Source: Nitrosomonas marina (GTDB lineage Bacteria > Pseudomonadota > Gammaproteobacteria > Burkholderiales > Nitrosomonadaceae). Taken from it: 61,399 nucleotides of DNA. The notes beneath the pieces are model-generated. The model had not been told where the DNA came from, searched no databases, and worked only from the letters and a program-made list of their open reading frames with translations. Of this stretch, positions 1-10,754 are shown piece after piece. The stretch covers positions 1 to 61,399 of the forward strand of contig NZ_FOIA01000021.1 of the NCBI RefSeq assembly GCF_900111605.1. The letters run 5' to 3'. Position 1 is the stretch's first letter, and every line of letters starts with the position of its first letter. A program made the translations under genes and the position numbers.

Positions 1-17
1 TCACGACATGATCGTGA
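1..17. repeat. Short perfect inverted repeat at the window edge
   Basis: TCACGA and TCGTGA flank a 5-base centre (catga), a perfect 6-bp dyad. It could be a regulator site or part of a hairpin that continues outside the window. A 6-bp dyad alone is weak evidence. Confidence 0.3.
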
Positions 18-150
18 TTAATAGTTATTAAACAAAGTGTTACTATACAATAAATCATTGCCGCAGAGAAGGCCTTCTAATCTGACAAAGTAGAACTAAA
101 ACAGGCTAAAAAATATTAGCCTGGAGGAGTAAGCTCGCTCTAAACTCTAG

Positions 151-363
151 TGTCAATAAAACAAATGTGCTTAATCTTCGGGCAGTGGACCTGCCGGTAT
201 ATGAATCGTCTATTTAAGGCTGAAATTCACAGTTTTATCCACAGAAATTGTGAATAACGTTTTCCCAGAAATCTGCTGTTTTTCTGGATACCAGCAAAAA
301 AATTGTTCCAGGCATGCCAGCTTGATTGGAAACAAAGAAAATCATATCTCAGGCTGTGTATAA
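151..363. other. Cluster of DnaA-box sequences (candidate DnaA-binding region or origin)
   Basis: Three exact matches to the E. coli-type box TTATNCACA lie within 130 bases: TTATCCACA at 235-243 (+), TTATTCACA at 249-257 (-) and TTATACACA at 355-363 (-). A one-mismatch copy, TTATTGACA, is at 151-159 (-), and a weaker AAATTCACA is at 223-231. The stretch 1-529 has no gene and is AT-rich, notably near 400-450. Exact boxes are rare by chance in 500 bases, so DnaA binding is plausible. It could be oriC or a DnaA-titration or regulatory site. No dnaA, dnaN, rpmH or gyrB is visible on the right side, so an origin is not established. Confidence 0.4.
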
Positions 364-529
364 TCAAACTGTCTTCCAAGCGATATTTTTTTCCTTGAAT
401 CGAAAAATTTGTAGGACATACAATAAATAAAATATGTCATTACTAACTACTACTGAAAAGAATACGATATTCGATTCAAAATATTACCGCGTTTTTAGCT
501 TTTTCAGCTGAATTTGCACTTCAATCACT

Positions 530-1699
530 ATGAAAATATTTGAGCAACAGCGCAGAAAATTACTTAAGTTCGGCCTGCTTGGTGGTGTGGGTGTATTTAT
601 TTCAAACCATTGGCTCTCTGCGTCGAGTCAGGCCGCATCGTTAGCCAGGGTTGCGCAAAATGGCCTGCTGCCGCCGGATGCTAATGGCATACGTTTGCCT
701 GAAGGATTCCGTTCACGCATCATAGCGCACTCAGGGCAGACAATCTTCGGTTATGACTGGCATGCAGCGCCAGATGGTGGTGCAACATTTGCCTCACCGG
801 ACGGCGGATGGATATATGTATCCAACAGCGAGCTTGATTCCCAAAAGGGTGGTGTCGGCGCCATTCGTTTTGACCGCCTTGGTGAAGCAATTGACGCCTA
901 CTCCATACTGAACAATACCACGCGAAATTGCGCGGGTGGCCATACACCATGGCAGACCTGGTTCTCCTGCGAGGAATATGACAATGGCCAAGTATGGGAA
1001 TGCGACCCTTTCGGTATAGAATCCGCGCGTTTGAGGCCTGCACTGGGTACTTTCAGCCACGAAGCTGTAGCAGTCGATGTGCAAAGTAAACAATTGTACT
1101 TGACTGAAGATAAACCCGATGGATGTTTATACCGCTACACTGCCAGAACAATTGATGCTACAGGCCGACCCGATCTTGATAACGGTTTTCTGGAAGTGGC
1201 CGAGGTTGTCGACGACCACGTAGGCGCGGTACGCTGGCATTTAATTCACGATCCACTTGCTAAACACACACCGACGCGCTATCAAATAAAGCAATGTACG
1301 CCATTTGACGGTGGTGAAGGTATCTGGTTCCATGCAGGCATTGTTTACTTCACCACCAAGGGGAACGATCGGGTTTGGGCATACGACACGCTGAGCAAAC
1401 GGCTCTCCATCATTTATAATGCTAAAAGCTATCAAAATCCTGTATTGACCGGTGTAGACAATATTACGGTCAATGCGTCTGGCGAATTACTGGTGGCCGA
1501 AGACGGCGGCGATATGCAGATAGTTATCGTCTCTTCGGACACCGTCATGCCGTTGCTTCAAGTTGTTAGCCATGACCGGTCGGAAATAACCGGTCCCTCC
1601 TTCAGTCCGGACGGGACGCGTTTGTATTTCAGTTCGCAACGTGGCACGACGGGCAAATCAGAAAACGGCATGACTTTTGAAATAACCGGGCCTTTTTGA
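530..1699 (+). CDS. PhoX-like (DUF839) Tat-exported protein
   Basis: A 389-residue protein of the DUF839/PhoX family, beta-propeller proteins that include the calcium-dependent alkaline phosphatase PhoX. The N-terminus carries a twin-arginine signal (RR at residues 8-9 followed by KLLKFG, then a hydrophobic stretch to about residue 35), so it is probably exported folded. The family-typical segments NCAGGHTPWQTWFSCEE (about residues 133-149) and YLTEDKPDGCLYRYT are present. It is much shorter than characterised PhoX enzymes, usually well over 500 residues, so phosphatase activity is uncertain. There is no strong ribosome site before the ATG. The next gene starts 51 bases downstream on the same strand and may be co-transcribed. 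Confidence 0.75.
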   Translation: MKIFEQQRRKLLKFGLLGGVGVFISNHWLSASSQAASLARVAQNGLLPPDANGIRLPEGFRSRIIAHSGQTIFGYDWHAAPDGGATFASPDGGWIYVSNSELDSQKGGVGAIRFDRLGEAIDAYSILNNTTRNCAGGHTPWQTWFSCEEYDNGQVWECDPFGIESARLRPALGTFSHEAVAVDVQSKQLYLTEDKPDGCLYRYTARTIDATGRPDLDNGFLEVAEVVDDHVGAVRWHLIHDPLAKHTPTRYQIKQCTPFDGGEGIWFHAGIVYFTTKGNDRVWAYDTLSKRLSIIYNAKSYQNPVLTGVDNITVNASGELLVAEDGGDMQIVIVSSDTVMPLLQVVSHDRSEITGPSFSPDGTRLYFSSQRGTTGKSENGMTFEITGPF

Positions 1700-1750
1700 C
1701 AGCACCGAAATTATTAAAGATACCCAAATCTTATTAAGGAGTTATTCCAT

Positions 1751-2881
1751 ATGCCCGATAACGGCCGTTTTCTGTCCCGTTTGATCTGGATCACACTCGC
1801 GGTCATGCTGCTTATTCTTCTGTTTCGCGATATGTCCGATTTCTTTATATTCGGAGACAAACGCGAATACGCCGAACCGCGTATTGTCGAAGCGCGTGGA
1901 AATCTTGCCGAAGACGAACTCAGCACAATTGAATTGTTTGAGAACTCACGCGACTCGGTAGTTTTTATTACGACCCGCCAGCGCGTCATGGACGCCTGGA
2001 CGCGAAATATCTTCTCCGTACCCAGTGGAACAGGTTCCGGTTTTATCTGGGATGATCACGGCCATATTATAACCAATTTTCATGTCATCAAAGGTGCCAG
2101 CGAAGCCATGGTACGCTTGGTTGACGGACGGGACTATAAAGCGGCGCTGGTTGGCGCAAGTCCTGCACATGATATTGCTGTTCTACGCATCGGTATCGGC
2201 TTTCAACGTCCCGCGCCTGTTCCACTCGGTACCAGTGATGATCTTAAGGTAGGACAAAAAGTGTTTGCCATCGGCAACCCTTTCGGTCTGGACTGGACAT
2301 TAACAACCGGTATCGTGTCCGCTCTCGACCGTTCACTTCCAGGCGAAAACGGACGTATAATCAGTAATCTGATTCAGACAGACGCCGCCATTAATCCTGG
2401 CAATTCTGGCGGCCCTTTGCTGGATTCTGCAGGCCGGCTAATCGGCATTAATACAGCGATTTACAGTCCCAGCGGCGCAAGCGCAGGTATCGGATTTGCC
2501 GTGCCAGTCAACACCGTTAATCGAGTTGTACCGCAACTCATCAGCCGTGGCAAATATATTCGGCCGGCATTGGGCATAACTGTCGATGGCAAGTTTAATG
2601 AACGTTTAACCAGCACTATCAATATTAATGGAATTGTGATACTTGGCGTCGGTCGAGGCTCGGCTGCAGAGGCCGCAGGACTCAAAGGTGCCGTGATTTC
2701 GCCTGATGGTGAAATCACACCAAGGGATATCATAATCGCCATCAATGGCGAACAGGTCGACTCGGTTGAGAAGCTGCTGTCAATTATTGATGGATACCGC
2801 GTTGGTGATACCATACAAGTCAGAATAATACGTAATGAGCAGGAGATGGATATACCTGTTACGTTACAGCCGGGTGAATAA
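1751..2881 (+). CDS. Membrane-anchored DegS/HtrA-type serine protease
   Basis: A 376-residue S1C serine endopeptidase for periplasmic quality control or envelope stress sensing. A single N-terminal membrane segment (about residues 10-26) has no cleavage site, so it should be tethered in the inner membrane facing the periplasm. The trypsin-like domain has a complete triad: H111 (TNFHVI), D141 (HDIAVL) and S219 (NPGNSGGP). One PDZ domain follows (about 270-374); DegP and DegQ have two, and DegS has one. AAGGAG at 1736-1741 sits nine bases before the ATG and supports the start. The closest functional analogue is DegS (sigma-E signalling), but no rseA/rseB is nearby. Confidence 0.9.
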   Translation: MPDNGRFLSRLIWITLAVMLLILLFRDMSDFFIFGDKREYAEPRIVEARGNLAEDELSTIELFENSRDSVVFITTRQRVMDAWTRNIFSVPSGTGSGFIWDDHGHIITNFHVIKGASEAMVRLVDGRDYKAALVGASPAHDIAVLRIGIGFQRPAPVPLGTSDDLKVGQKVFAIGNPFGLDWTLTTGIVSALDRSLPGENGRIISNLIQTDAAINPGNSGGPLLDSAGRLIGINTAIYSPSGASAGIGFAVPVNTVNRVVPQLISRGKYIRPALGITVDGKFNERLTSTININGIVILGVGRGSAAEAAGLKGAVISPDGEITPRDIIIAINGEQVDSVEKLLSIIDGYRVGDTIQVRIIRNEQEMDIPVTLQPGE

Positions 2882-2941
2882 ATAACGCCCCATCATCCAT
2901 TCATAACAGAATGCCGACCGCGGGACGGCTGATCAGGCATC

Positions 2942-4240
2942 ATGAACATAACAACCAAAATTCTTATCTGGATGGCTGCTGGATTGGTCACTGGCAGCCT
3001 GATCAACTATTTTGCTACAGACAATTCTATTATCCAGGTCTATTTTGTCGACGGACTGTTCCATGTTGCAGGTGCCATATTCATCAATTTATTGAAAATG
3101 CTGGTGGTTCCACTGGTCACATTTTCACTGATCTGCGGCGTTTGCGGTATTGGCGATATTAACAAACTGGGACGTGTCGGCATAAAAGCGTTTGCTTTAT
3201 TTTTGCTGTCTACGGCACTGGCTATTTCATTAGCGATCCTGGTGGCAAAGAACGTTGCACCCGGTAAAAGCTTTAACTTAGCGGAAGGTTTGCCAGATAC
3301 GTTTACCGTACCGGAAGCGCCGCCAATTACCCAGGTCTTCATCAATCTGGTGCCAGACAACCCGGTCAACGCACTGGCAGAAGGTAACATGCTGCAGATT
3401 ATCTTTTTTACGATACTGTTTGCAATTTCACTGCTCATGATCGGCGAACGCGGGCGACCACTGATACAGACTGCGGAACGCATTAATGATGTCATGATGC
3501 AGGTAGTAAATGTCGTGATGTCCATCGCACCATATGGTGTATTTGCATTAATGGCGAAAACCTTTGCACAACAGGGAATCGGCCTGATTATGCCAATGAT
3601 TGGCTATTTTGGCGTGGTTGTAGGCGTGCTAGTCTGCCACGCGACGGGTACGCTGATGCTGTTACTTAAATTTCTTGGGAAAATCAGCCCGGCTAAGTTT
3701 ATGAGAAAAATGCGAACGGCCCAGATTTTCGCCTTTAGCACTGCCAGTTCAAACGCAACCATTCCTGTAACGCTCAGAACGGTCGAGAAGCGAATGGGCG
3801 TTGATAACTCAACCGCAGCATTTATCGTGCCATTTGGCGCCACAATCAATATGGACGGCACCGCCATTATGCAAGGTGTCGCGACAGTGTTCATTGCCAA
3901 TGTTTATGGTATAGAAATCGGCATTGTCGGCTACCTAACCGTTATCGGAATGTCTGTTCTGGCATCTATCGGCACTGCGGGTGTGCCGGGTGTAGGCCTG
4001 ATCATGCTTGCCATGGTGTTTAATCAAGTCGGGCTTCCCGTTGAAGGTATTGCCCTGATTATGGGCGTCGATCGTCTGCTCGATATGGTTCGAACAGCTG
4101 TCAATGTAACAGGGGATGCCGTTGTCACCATGATTGTGGCGCGCAGTGAAAACAGCCTCTCAATGATCGTTTTCAACGACCCCTCAGCGGGCATGCTTGA
4201 AACAGTGCACCTTCCTCATCATGATACTGCGCAAAAATGA
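2942..4240 (+). CDS. Dicarboxylate/amino acid:cation symporter (DAACS family)
   Basis: A 432-residue inner-membrane secondary transporter of the GltP/DctA (DAACS) family, which imports glutamate, aspartate or C4-dicarboxylates with protons or sodium. The serine-rich re-entrant loop STASSNATIPVT is at 266-277, and the substrate/cation motif NMDGT is at 303-307. Multiple hydrophobic segments cover the protein and the length is normal for the family. The exact substrate cannot be read from the sequence. Its stop ends at 4240, directly abutting the end of the convergent exbD gene, so no spacer remains for a dedicated terminator. Confidence 0.88.
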   Translation: MNITTKILIWMAAGLVTGSLINYFATDNSIIQVYFVDGLFHVAGAIFINLLKMLVVPLVTFSLICGVCGIGDINKLGRVGIKAFALFLLSTALAISLAILVAKNVAPGKSFNLAEGLPDTFTVPEAPPITQVFINLVPDNPVNALAEGNMLQIIFFTILFAISLLMIGERGRPLIQTAERINDVMMQVVNVVMSIAPYGVFALMAKTFAQQGIGLIMPMIGYFGVVVGVLVCHATGTLMLLLKFLGKISPAKFMRKMRTAQIFAFSTASSNATIPVTLRTVEKRMGVDNSTAAFIVPFGATINMDGTAIMQGVATVFIANVYGIEIGIVGYLTVIGMSVLASIGTAGVPGVGLIMLAMVFNQVGLPVEGIALIMGVDRLLDMVRTAVNVTGDAVVTMIVARSENSLSMIVFNDPSAGMLETVHLPHHDTAQK

Positions 4241-4666
4241 CTATTGCTGCGCCAGTGTCGGATCAGTGATAAAACCGATTCTTGCCATCCCTGCATTTGC
4301 GGCGACACTCATGGCTCGTGCAACGTGCTCATATTGTGTGGTTTTATCTGCGCGAATATGCAGCTCTGTCTTGGGATCCTGTAACACTGCCGATGCAAAT
4401 CGTTCAGACAACTGATCGAACTGTACCGGTTCTCCATTCCAGAAAAAATCGCCATCAGCCCGAATCGCCAGCTCGACATGTTCAGGTTGCGTAAAATTGG
4501 GGGTGCTTTCGGCCTTGGGCAAATCAATTTTGACGGAATGTGTCAATAATGGCGCAGTAATAATAAAAATAATCAACAATACCAGCATGACATCAACCAA
4601 TGGCACCACATTGATCTCAGACATAGGTGCTTGCTGCTTTCCACTGTTCATGCTGCCAAATCCCAT
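4241..4666 (-). CDS. exbD: ExbD/TolR family biopolymer transport protein
   Basis: About 141 residues. Part of the proton-driven ExbB-ExbD motor that energises TonB for outer-membrane uptake. It has one N-terminal transmembrane helix with the essential aspartate (D25 in PLVDVML), followed by a periplasmic domain. I chose the ATG at 4666, which overlaps the exbB stop as TGATG (translational coupling); a GTG one codon upstream at 4669 is an alternative. It is the last gene of tonB-exbB-exbD. A TolR role is possible from the family, but the tonB gene in the operon favours ExbD. Confidence 0.88.
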   Translation of the reverse strand: MGFGSMNSGKQQAPMSEINVVPLVDVMLVLLIIFIITAPLLTHSVKIDLPKAESTPNFTQPEHVELAIRADGDFFWNGEPVQFDQLSERFASAVLQDPKTELHIRADKTTQYEHVARAMSVAANAGMARIGFITDPTLAQQ

Positions 4667-5445
4667 CACTGACCTCTTTCTTCAAGATTGGAGTACGTGG
4701 TTGCTGGTGCAATAGTTTGTGGTACAGGTGGTTGAGAATGCTGTATGGCAGCATTATTCCCATTGGCAGTACCATTACCTATCGTAATTAAAACGAAAAG
4801 ATCGTGCGCAAATGCATCCAACCGGGCTAGCCAAATCCGGTTACGTCGTACAAATGCGTTATAGGCCAATACTGCCGGAATCGCAACTGCCAGTCCCAGC
4901 GCCGTCATAATCAATGCCTCACCGACCGGACCCGCAACCTTATCGAGTGTTCCCTGTCCGGACAAACCGATTTGGATCAGAGCATGGTAGATACCCCAGA
5001 CTGTTCCCAGCAAACCAATGTACGGTGCAGCCGATCCCGCCGATGCAATCAATGTCAAACCGTTTTCTACTCGTGCTGCTTCCTGATCAATTCCATTACG
5101 TAAAGCACGCGTCAGAAACTCACTGGTACCACCGGCTGCAACCAGTTTGTGTGAGTCGTGCAATTTGGAATCAGCAGCAGCTTCAATACCCAATTTGGCC
5201 AATTCAGCAAACGCATTGTTTGGATTTGAGCTATTAAAGGAATTTTTTACTTCATCCAGTGATTCAACGTTCCAGAAATGATTCAAGAAAACTGTAGCGC
5301 GCTTTTTTGCTATAAAATTGGCAATACTTTTTGTAATAATCAGATACCAGCTGGCAATCGAAAGCGAAACCAGCAATACCAATACGCTGATACCAACACC
5401 ATCGATCTGGGCTAGAAAATGAGAAAAACCAAGTCCTTGTTCCAT
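4666..5445 (-). CDS. exbB: ExbB/TolQ family proton channel protein
   Basis: A 259-residue MotA/TolQ/ExbB-type channel subunit with three transmembrane segments (about 17-38, 131-155 and 174-197) and the conserved GSAAPYIGLLGTVWGI and GEALIMTALGLAVAIPA segments. It forms the inner-membrane motor with ExbD and transfers proton-motive force to TonB. The ATG at 5445 is preceded by AGGAAA nine bases upstream, inside the end of tonB, whose stop is five bases away. This places tonB, exbB and exbD in one transcript. Confidence 0.9.
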   Translation of the reverse strand: MEQGLGFSHFLAQIDGVGISVLVLLVSLSIASWYLIITKSIANFIAKKRATVFLNHFWNVESLDEVKNSFNSSNPNNAFAELAKLGIEAAADSKLHDSHKLVAAGGTSEFLTRALRNGIDQEAARVENGLTLIASAGSAAPYIGLLGTVWGIYHALIQIGLSGQGTLDKVAGPVGEALIMTALGLAVAIPAVLAYNAFVRRNRIWLARLDAFAHDLFVLITIGNGTANGNNAAIQHSQPPVPQTIAPATTYSNLEERGQ

Positions 5446-5450
5446 TTAAA

Positions 5451-6158
5451 TTAATTTCCTTGCAGTACAAAATTGAAAGGTTGCAGCGCAATCGCGCGAA
5501 CCGGTTGACCATTACGCATTGATGGCCTGCATTGCCAGTTTCTAACCGCCTCCAGCGCAGCATTATCAAGGCGTGTATATCCACTGCTGTCGACAACCTG
5601 CGCTTCGTCAATATGACCACTCTCATCCAACTCGACCCGCAACACCAGCTTGCCCTCTTCGCCCATTCGGCGCGAAATTGCAGGATACGTCGGCGCCGTC
5701 AGTTTCGGGCACGAAACTGACAATTCGGAAGACAACGTGACCGGTCCTGTTTCCATTTGGCGCGGCGGCACCTTGGTAACCGGCTCCGAAAAAACTTCCT
5801 GTTCTATGACGGGCTCTGGCTCAGGATCCGGTTGCACAACGGGTACTGGTTCTGGCAGTTCAGGCGCCTTGGTTGCCAGACGTTTGATTTTCGGTTTGAT
5901 CTCGGGTTTTTTGACGGGCTTTAATTTTACAGGTACTGGCTCCTGCTGTTTAGGTTCCGGAGCAGATTCAGGTGCAGGCTGTGAAATGATCTCGGCAAAC
6001 AGAGTCACCATTTGTTCTGGCTGTGGAACAAGGCGTTGATTCCATAAAATATATGCCAACGCCCCATGTGCAACAAGTACAAACAACAAACCCGGCAACG
6101 AAATAAAATTTTGCTTCGATCCGAGGTAATCAGCATTTTTCCGTGTCAGTGACTGCAT
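5451..6158 (-). CDS. tonB: TonB family energy transducer
   Basis: About 235 residues from the ATG at 6158. The frame is open further upstream to 6293, but that segment has no family character. A single N-terminal anchor (about 20-39, with a histidine at 31) is followed by a Pro/Glu/Lys-rich spacer (about 60-135) that spans the periplasm. The C-terminal TonB domain (about 155-233) contains the YPAISRRMGEEGKLVLRV region that contacts TonB boxes of receptors. First gene of the operon with exbB and exbD. A Fur-like palindrome about 260 bases upstream suggests iron repression. Confidence 0.88.
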   Translation of the reverse strand: MQSLTRKNADYLGSKQNFISLPGLLFVLVAHGALAYILWNQRLVPQPEQMVTLFAEIISQPAPESAPEPKQQEPVPVKLKPVKKPEIKPKIKRLATKAPELPEPVPVVQPDPEPEPVIEQEVFSEPVTKVPPRQMETGPVTLSSELSVSCPKLTAPTYPAISRRMGEEGKLVLRVELDESGHIDEAQVVDSSGYTRLDNAALEAVRNWQCRPSMRNGQPVRAIALQPFNFVLQGN

Positions 6159-6690
6159 TGCAGGATAAACTATAGCGATATTATTAACCTTTCTTTCGAT
6201 TGTTATAACAGAGTAAAAAAGATAACTATTGATCTGATAATGTGCTCTATGTGAAGACTTGGGATAATCATCACCCTTAACACACTTGCACATTTGAGCT
6301 CTGCATCGTTTTCTGTACCGAAACTGGACAGTGACACACTCTATTCATTGACGAGTACCAGATCCGGCACACATCCAAAAAGATAATTCTGATCAAGCGA
6401 CAAATAATAAAACAAACGATAATAATTATCAATAAATACGTTGCTAATATGGGTAATTTATAGTTTGCAGGTGATTGTGTAATAAAACCTAAGATGTGTA
6501 CCAATATTGTAATGTTGTAGAGCCAATGACAAGCTAACCATGATAACGTTCGCGCATTGCATTTGCATGAATTGAAGCAGCATGGTTAATGTAGTCAGTA
6601 TGCAGAACAGCATGTTTAAAACTGTTCCCATTGGCTAATGCCGGTTTCGTTGCCGTTGATCCAGGTTCCGCTGTTACCTGTAAAACGATA
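6159..6690. other. Gene-free interval upstream of tonB
   Basis: About 530 AT-rich bases between the convergently reading end of def and the start of tonB. Apart from the Fur-like palindrome at 6418-6430 I see no gene, tRNA or riboswitch. Short frames here have no family resemblance and no ribosome site. Confidence 0.5.
6418..6430. promoter_or_regulatory. Fur-box-like palindrome upstream of tonB-exbB-exbD
   Basis: GATAATAATTATC matches 12 of 13 bases of the inner dyad of the classical Fur box (GATAATCATTATC). It lies about 260 bases before the tonB ATG. TonB systems are commonly Fur-repressed, so the context fits. The distance implies a long leader or an upstream promoter. Confidence 0.5.
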
Positions 6691-7245
6691 TTACCCCATA
6701 TTACCACCTGAAGCTCTGTCCGCAGCCACCAGCTCGGGAAACAGAACCTCTGTAAAACCAAACGTACGAAAATCCCTGATGCGCATGGGGTAAAGTATGC
6801 CTTGTAAATGATCACACTCATGCTGTACCACGCGCGCATGAAAACTTTCTACCTGTCTATCAATCACCTGGCCATACTGATCAAATCCCTGATAACGCAA
6901 GTGCGTGTAGCGCGGTACTTTGCCACGCAGGCCAGGAACGCTCAAGCATCCTTCCCATCCCTCCTCCATTTCATCTGACAATGGCGTAAGATGCGGATTG
7001 ATTAATACGGTAAATGGGATTTCATCTGCATCGGGATATCGCTGGTTTTCTTTAAAACCGAAAATGACCACCTGCAATCCAACGCCGATCTGTGGCGCAG
7101 CGAGACCTGCACCATCAAGCGAATTCATAGTGTCCTTCATGTCTTGAATCAGTTTATCGAGTGCCGAGGTACTGAACTGTTCCACCGGATTCGCCACCTC
7201 CAGCAACTTCGGGTCGCCCATTTTAAGCACTTGTTTAATTGTCAT
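6691..7245 (-). CDS. def: Peptide deformylase
   Basis: A 184-residue metalloenzyme that removes the N-formyl group from nascent proteins. All three family motifs are intact: GAGLAAPQ (45-52), EGCLS (98-102) and HECDH (142-146), giving metal ligands C100, H142 and H146 and catalytic E143. The start overlaps the end of the upstream phosphorylase gene by 11 bases, so it belongs to the ligA-hpt-MTIP-def transcript. Unusually for def, it is not next to fmt, so a second def linked to fmt may exist elsewhere. Confidence 0.93.
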   Translation of the reverse strand: MTIKQVLKMGDPKLLEVANPVEQFSTSALDKLIQDMKDTMNSLDGAGLAAPQIGVGLQVVIFGFKENQRYPDADEIPFTVLINPHLTPLSDEMEEGWEGCLSVPGLRGKVPRYTHLRYQGFDQYGQVIDRQVESFHARVVQHECDHLQGILYPMRIRDFRTFGFTEVLFPELVAADRASGGNMG

Positions 7246-7981
7246 TGCACTGCACCAAATGTTCTATGATTTTTCGTACACGAACCATTGACTTATCCAG
7301 AACGGCATAGATTTCCTTTAGCGGAATAGCTGTAATATTCGACCCACGTCCGGCAGCATAATTCGCCACTACGGCCAGGGTTGCATAATTCATTCCAAGT
7401 TCCCTGGCCAGTCCAGCCTCGGGCATACCTGTCATGCCAACCATGTCACAACCATCACGCTCCAGACGGTTTATCTCTGCAGCTGTCTCAAGACGCGGCC
7501 CCTGGACGGCAGCATAAACGCCACCGTCAAATACAGATTCGGCTGCCAGATGCGCCGCATTCAAAAGCTGTGCTCGAGTCACGGAACTGTATGGGTGAGT
7601 AAAATCGACATGGGTTACCGGTTCTTCCGAACTATCGAAATAAGTGAAATCACGTTCATAGGTATAATCGATGATCTGATCCGGAATTATCAGCGCACCA
7701 GGTGTAAGGTTCTCACGAATACCGCCGACAGCGGCAACCGCCACGATATGTACCGGGTTAAGCGAGTGCAAGGCCCAGATATTAGCGCGATAATTAATAC
7801 GGTGCGGCGGTATCGTGTGCCCGTGACCGTGGCGCGCCAGAAAAACAATGTCATGTCCGTTGACTGTACCAAACGTAAACGGACCGGACGGTTCGCCAAA
7901 AGGCGTTCGTATGATCTGCCGGTGCGATATTTTAAGGCACGAGAGCTGTGTCATGCCACTGCCGCCTATGATAGCCAGCAT
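7235..7981 (-). CDS. S-methyl-5'-thioinosine phosphorylase (MTAP/PNP family)
   Basis: A 248-residue purine nucleoside phosphorylase of the MTAP/MTIP family. It has the phosphate-binding GGSG start (residues 6-9), [11 protein letters not shown] (50-60), the QGPRLET loop and MTGMPE. Where adenosine-type MTAPs carry an aspartate (human TDYD), this protein has an asparagine (N207 in VANYAAG), as in 6-oxopurine phosphorylases. That points to methylthioinosine giving hypoxanthine plus methylthioribose-1-phosphate. The upstream gene, three bases away, encodes hypoxanthine phosphoribosyltransferase, which would recycle the product. Substrate is inferred; MTA phosphorylase remains possible. Confidence 0.82.
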   Translation of the reverse strand: MLAIIGGSGMTQLSCLKISHRQIIRTPFGEPSGPFTFGTVNGHDIVFLARHGHGHTIPPHRINYRANIWALHSLNPVHIVAVAAVGGIRENLTPGALIIPDQIIDYTYERDFTYFDSSEEPVTHVDFTHPYSSVTRAQLLNAAHLAAESVFDGGVYAAVQGPRLETAAEINRLERDGCDMVGMTGMPEAGLARELGMNYATLAVVANYAAGRGSNITAIPLKEIYAVLDKSMVRVRKIIEHLVQCNDN

Positions 7982-7984
7982 AAT

Positions 7985-8542
7985 TTACCGTTCCGCCCCG
8001 GACTGCAATGCGTATATCGCCGGCAGATTCCGCCATGCGCTGTGAACATCCATGCCAAAGCCAAACACATAACGGTCCGGCAATACAAATCCGACAAAAT
8101 CCGCATGAAAAGGTTTGTTCTTGCCGATATCCTTGTCTGCAAGCACCACACTATGAAACGAGCGCGCACCACAATCAAGAATTTTTGTTCGTATTTCCGC
8201 CAACGTCACACCTTCATCCAAAATATCGTCAATCACCAACACGGCCCTGTCTTTTATAGCGTTTTGAGGAAACACCAGCCAATCCAGCGCTCCTCCGCGC
8301 GTGGCGTTATGGTAGCGCGTAACCTGCAAATACTCAAAATTCAATGGGAACGCCAATTTCGGCAACAAGTGGCCGGCAAATACTACAGCGCCTTTCATAA
8401 CACACAGCACCAGCGGGTATTGATTAGATAATTGTGCCGCAATTTCATCGGCCAGACGCTGTATTGTTTCAGCAATCGCCTCTGCAGAATAGATCAACTC
8501 GGCATTTTCAAGGATCTGCTCAGTTTTTTCACGGGTCAACAT
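7985..8542 (-). CDS. hpt: Hypoxanthine(-guanine) phosphoribosyltransferase
   Basis: A 185-residue type I phosphoribosyltransferase converting hypoxanthine, and possibly guanine, with PRPP to IMP or GMP. The PRPP-binding loop VLVIDDILDEGVTLAE is intact, and so is the early VMKGAVVFAG segment. It lies between ligA (14-base gap) and the methylthioinosine phosphorylase (3-base gap) on one transcript. The neighbouring enzyme probably generates hypoxanthine, giving a direct functional link in methylthioadenosine and purine salvage. Confidence 0.9.
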   Translation of the reverse strand: MLTREKTEQILENAELIYSAEAIAETIQRLADEIAAQLSNQYPLVLCVMKGAVVFAGHLLPKLAFPLNFEYLQVTRYHNATRGGALDWLVFPQNAIKDRAVLVIDDILDEGVTLAEIRTKILDCGARSFHSVVLADKDIGKNKPFHADFVGFVLPDRYVFGFGMDVHSAWRNLPAIYALQSGAER

Positions 8543-8556
8543 AAATTTCAGACAAA

Positions 8557-10608
<2,052 letters not shown>

Positions 10609-10754
10609 CTAACTGTTTTTTGTGACGATTACCATATTGTAAAATATATAGCGTGTACTGTAGATATAGTTACTTATGACAACCGTAAGTCTATACATTC
10701 TCCTGTATAATTTTACCCTACGATTTATTTTGCAAAACCGGGGTTAAGCCTAAT

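Noticed and set aside
7550..8431. 293-codon frame antisense to the phosphorylase and hpt genes
   Set aside because: Shadow of two enzymes with intact catalytic motifs.
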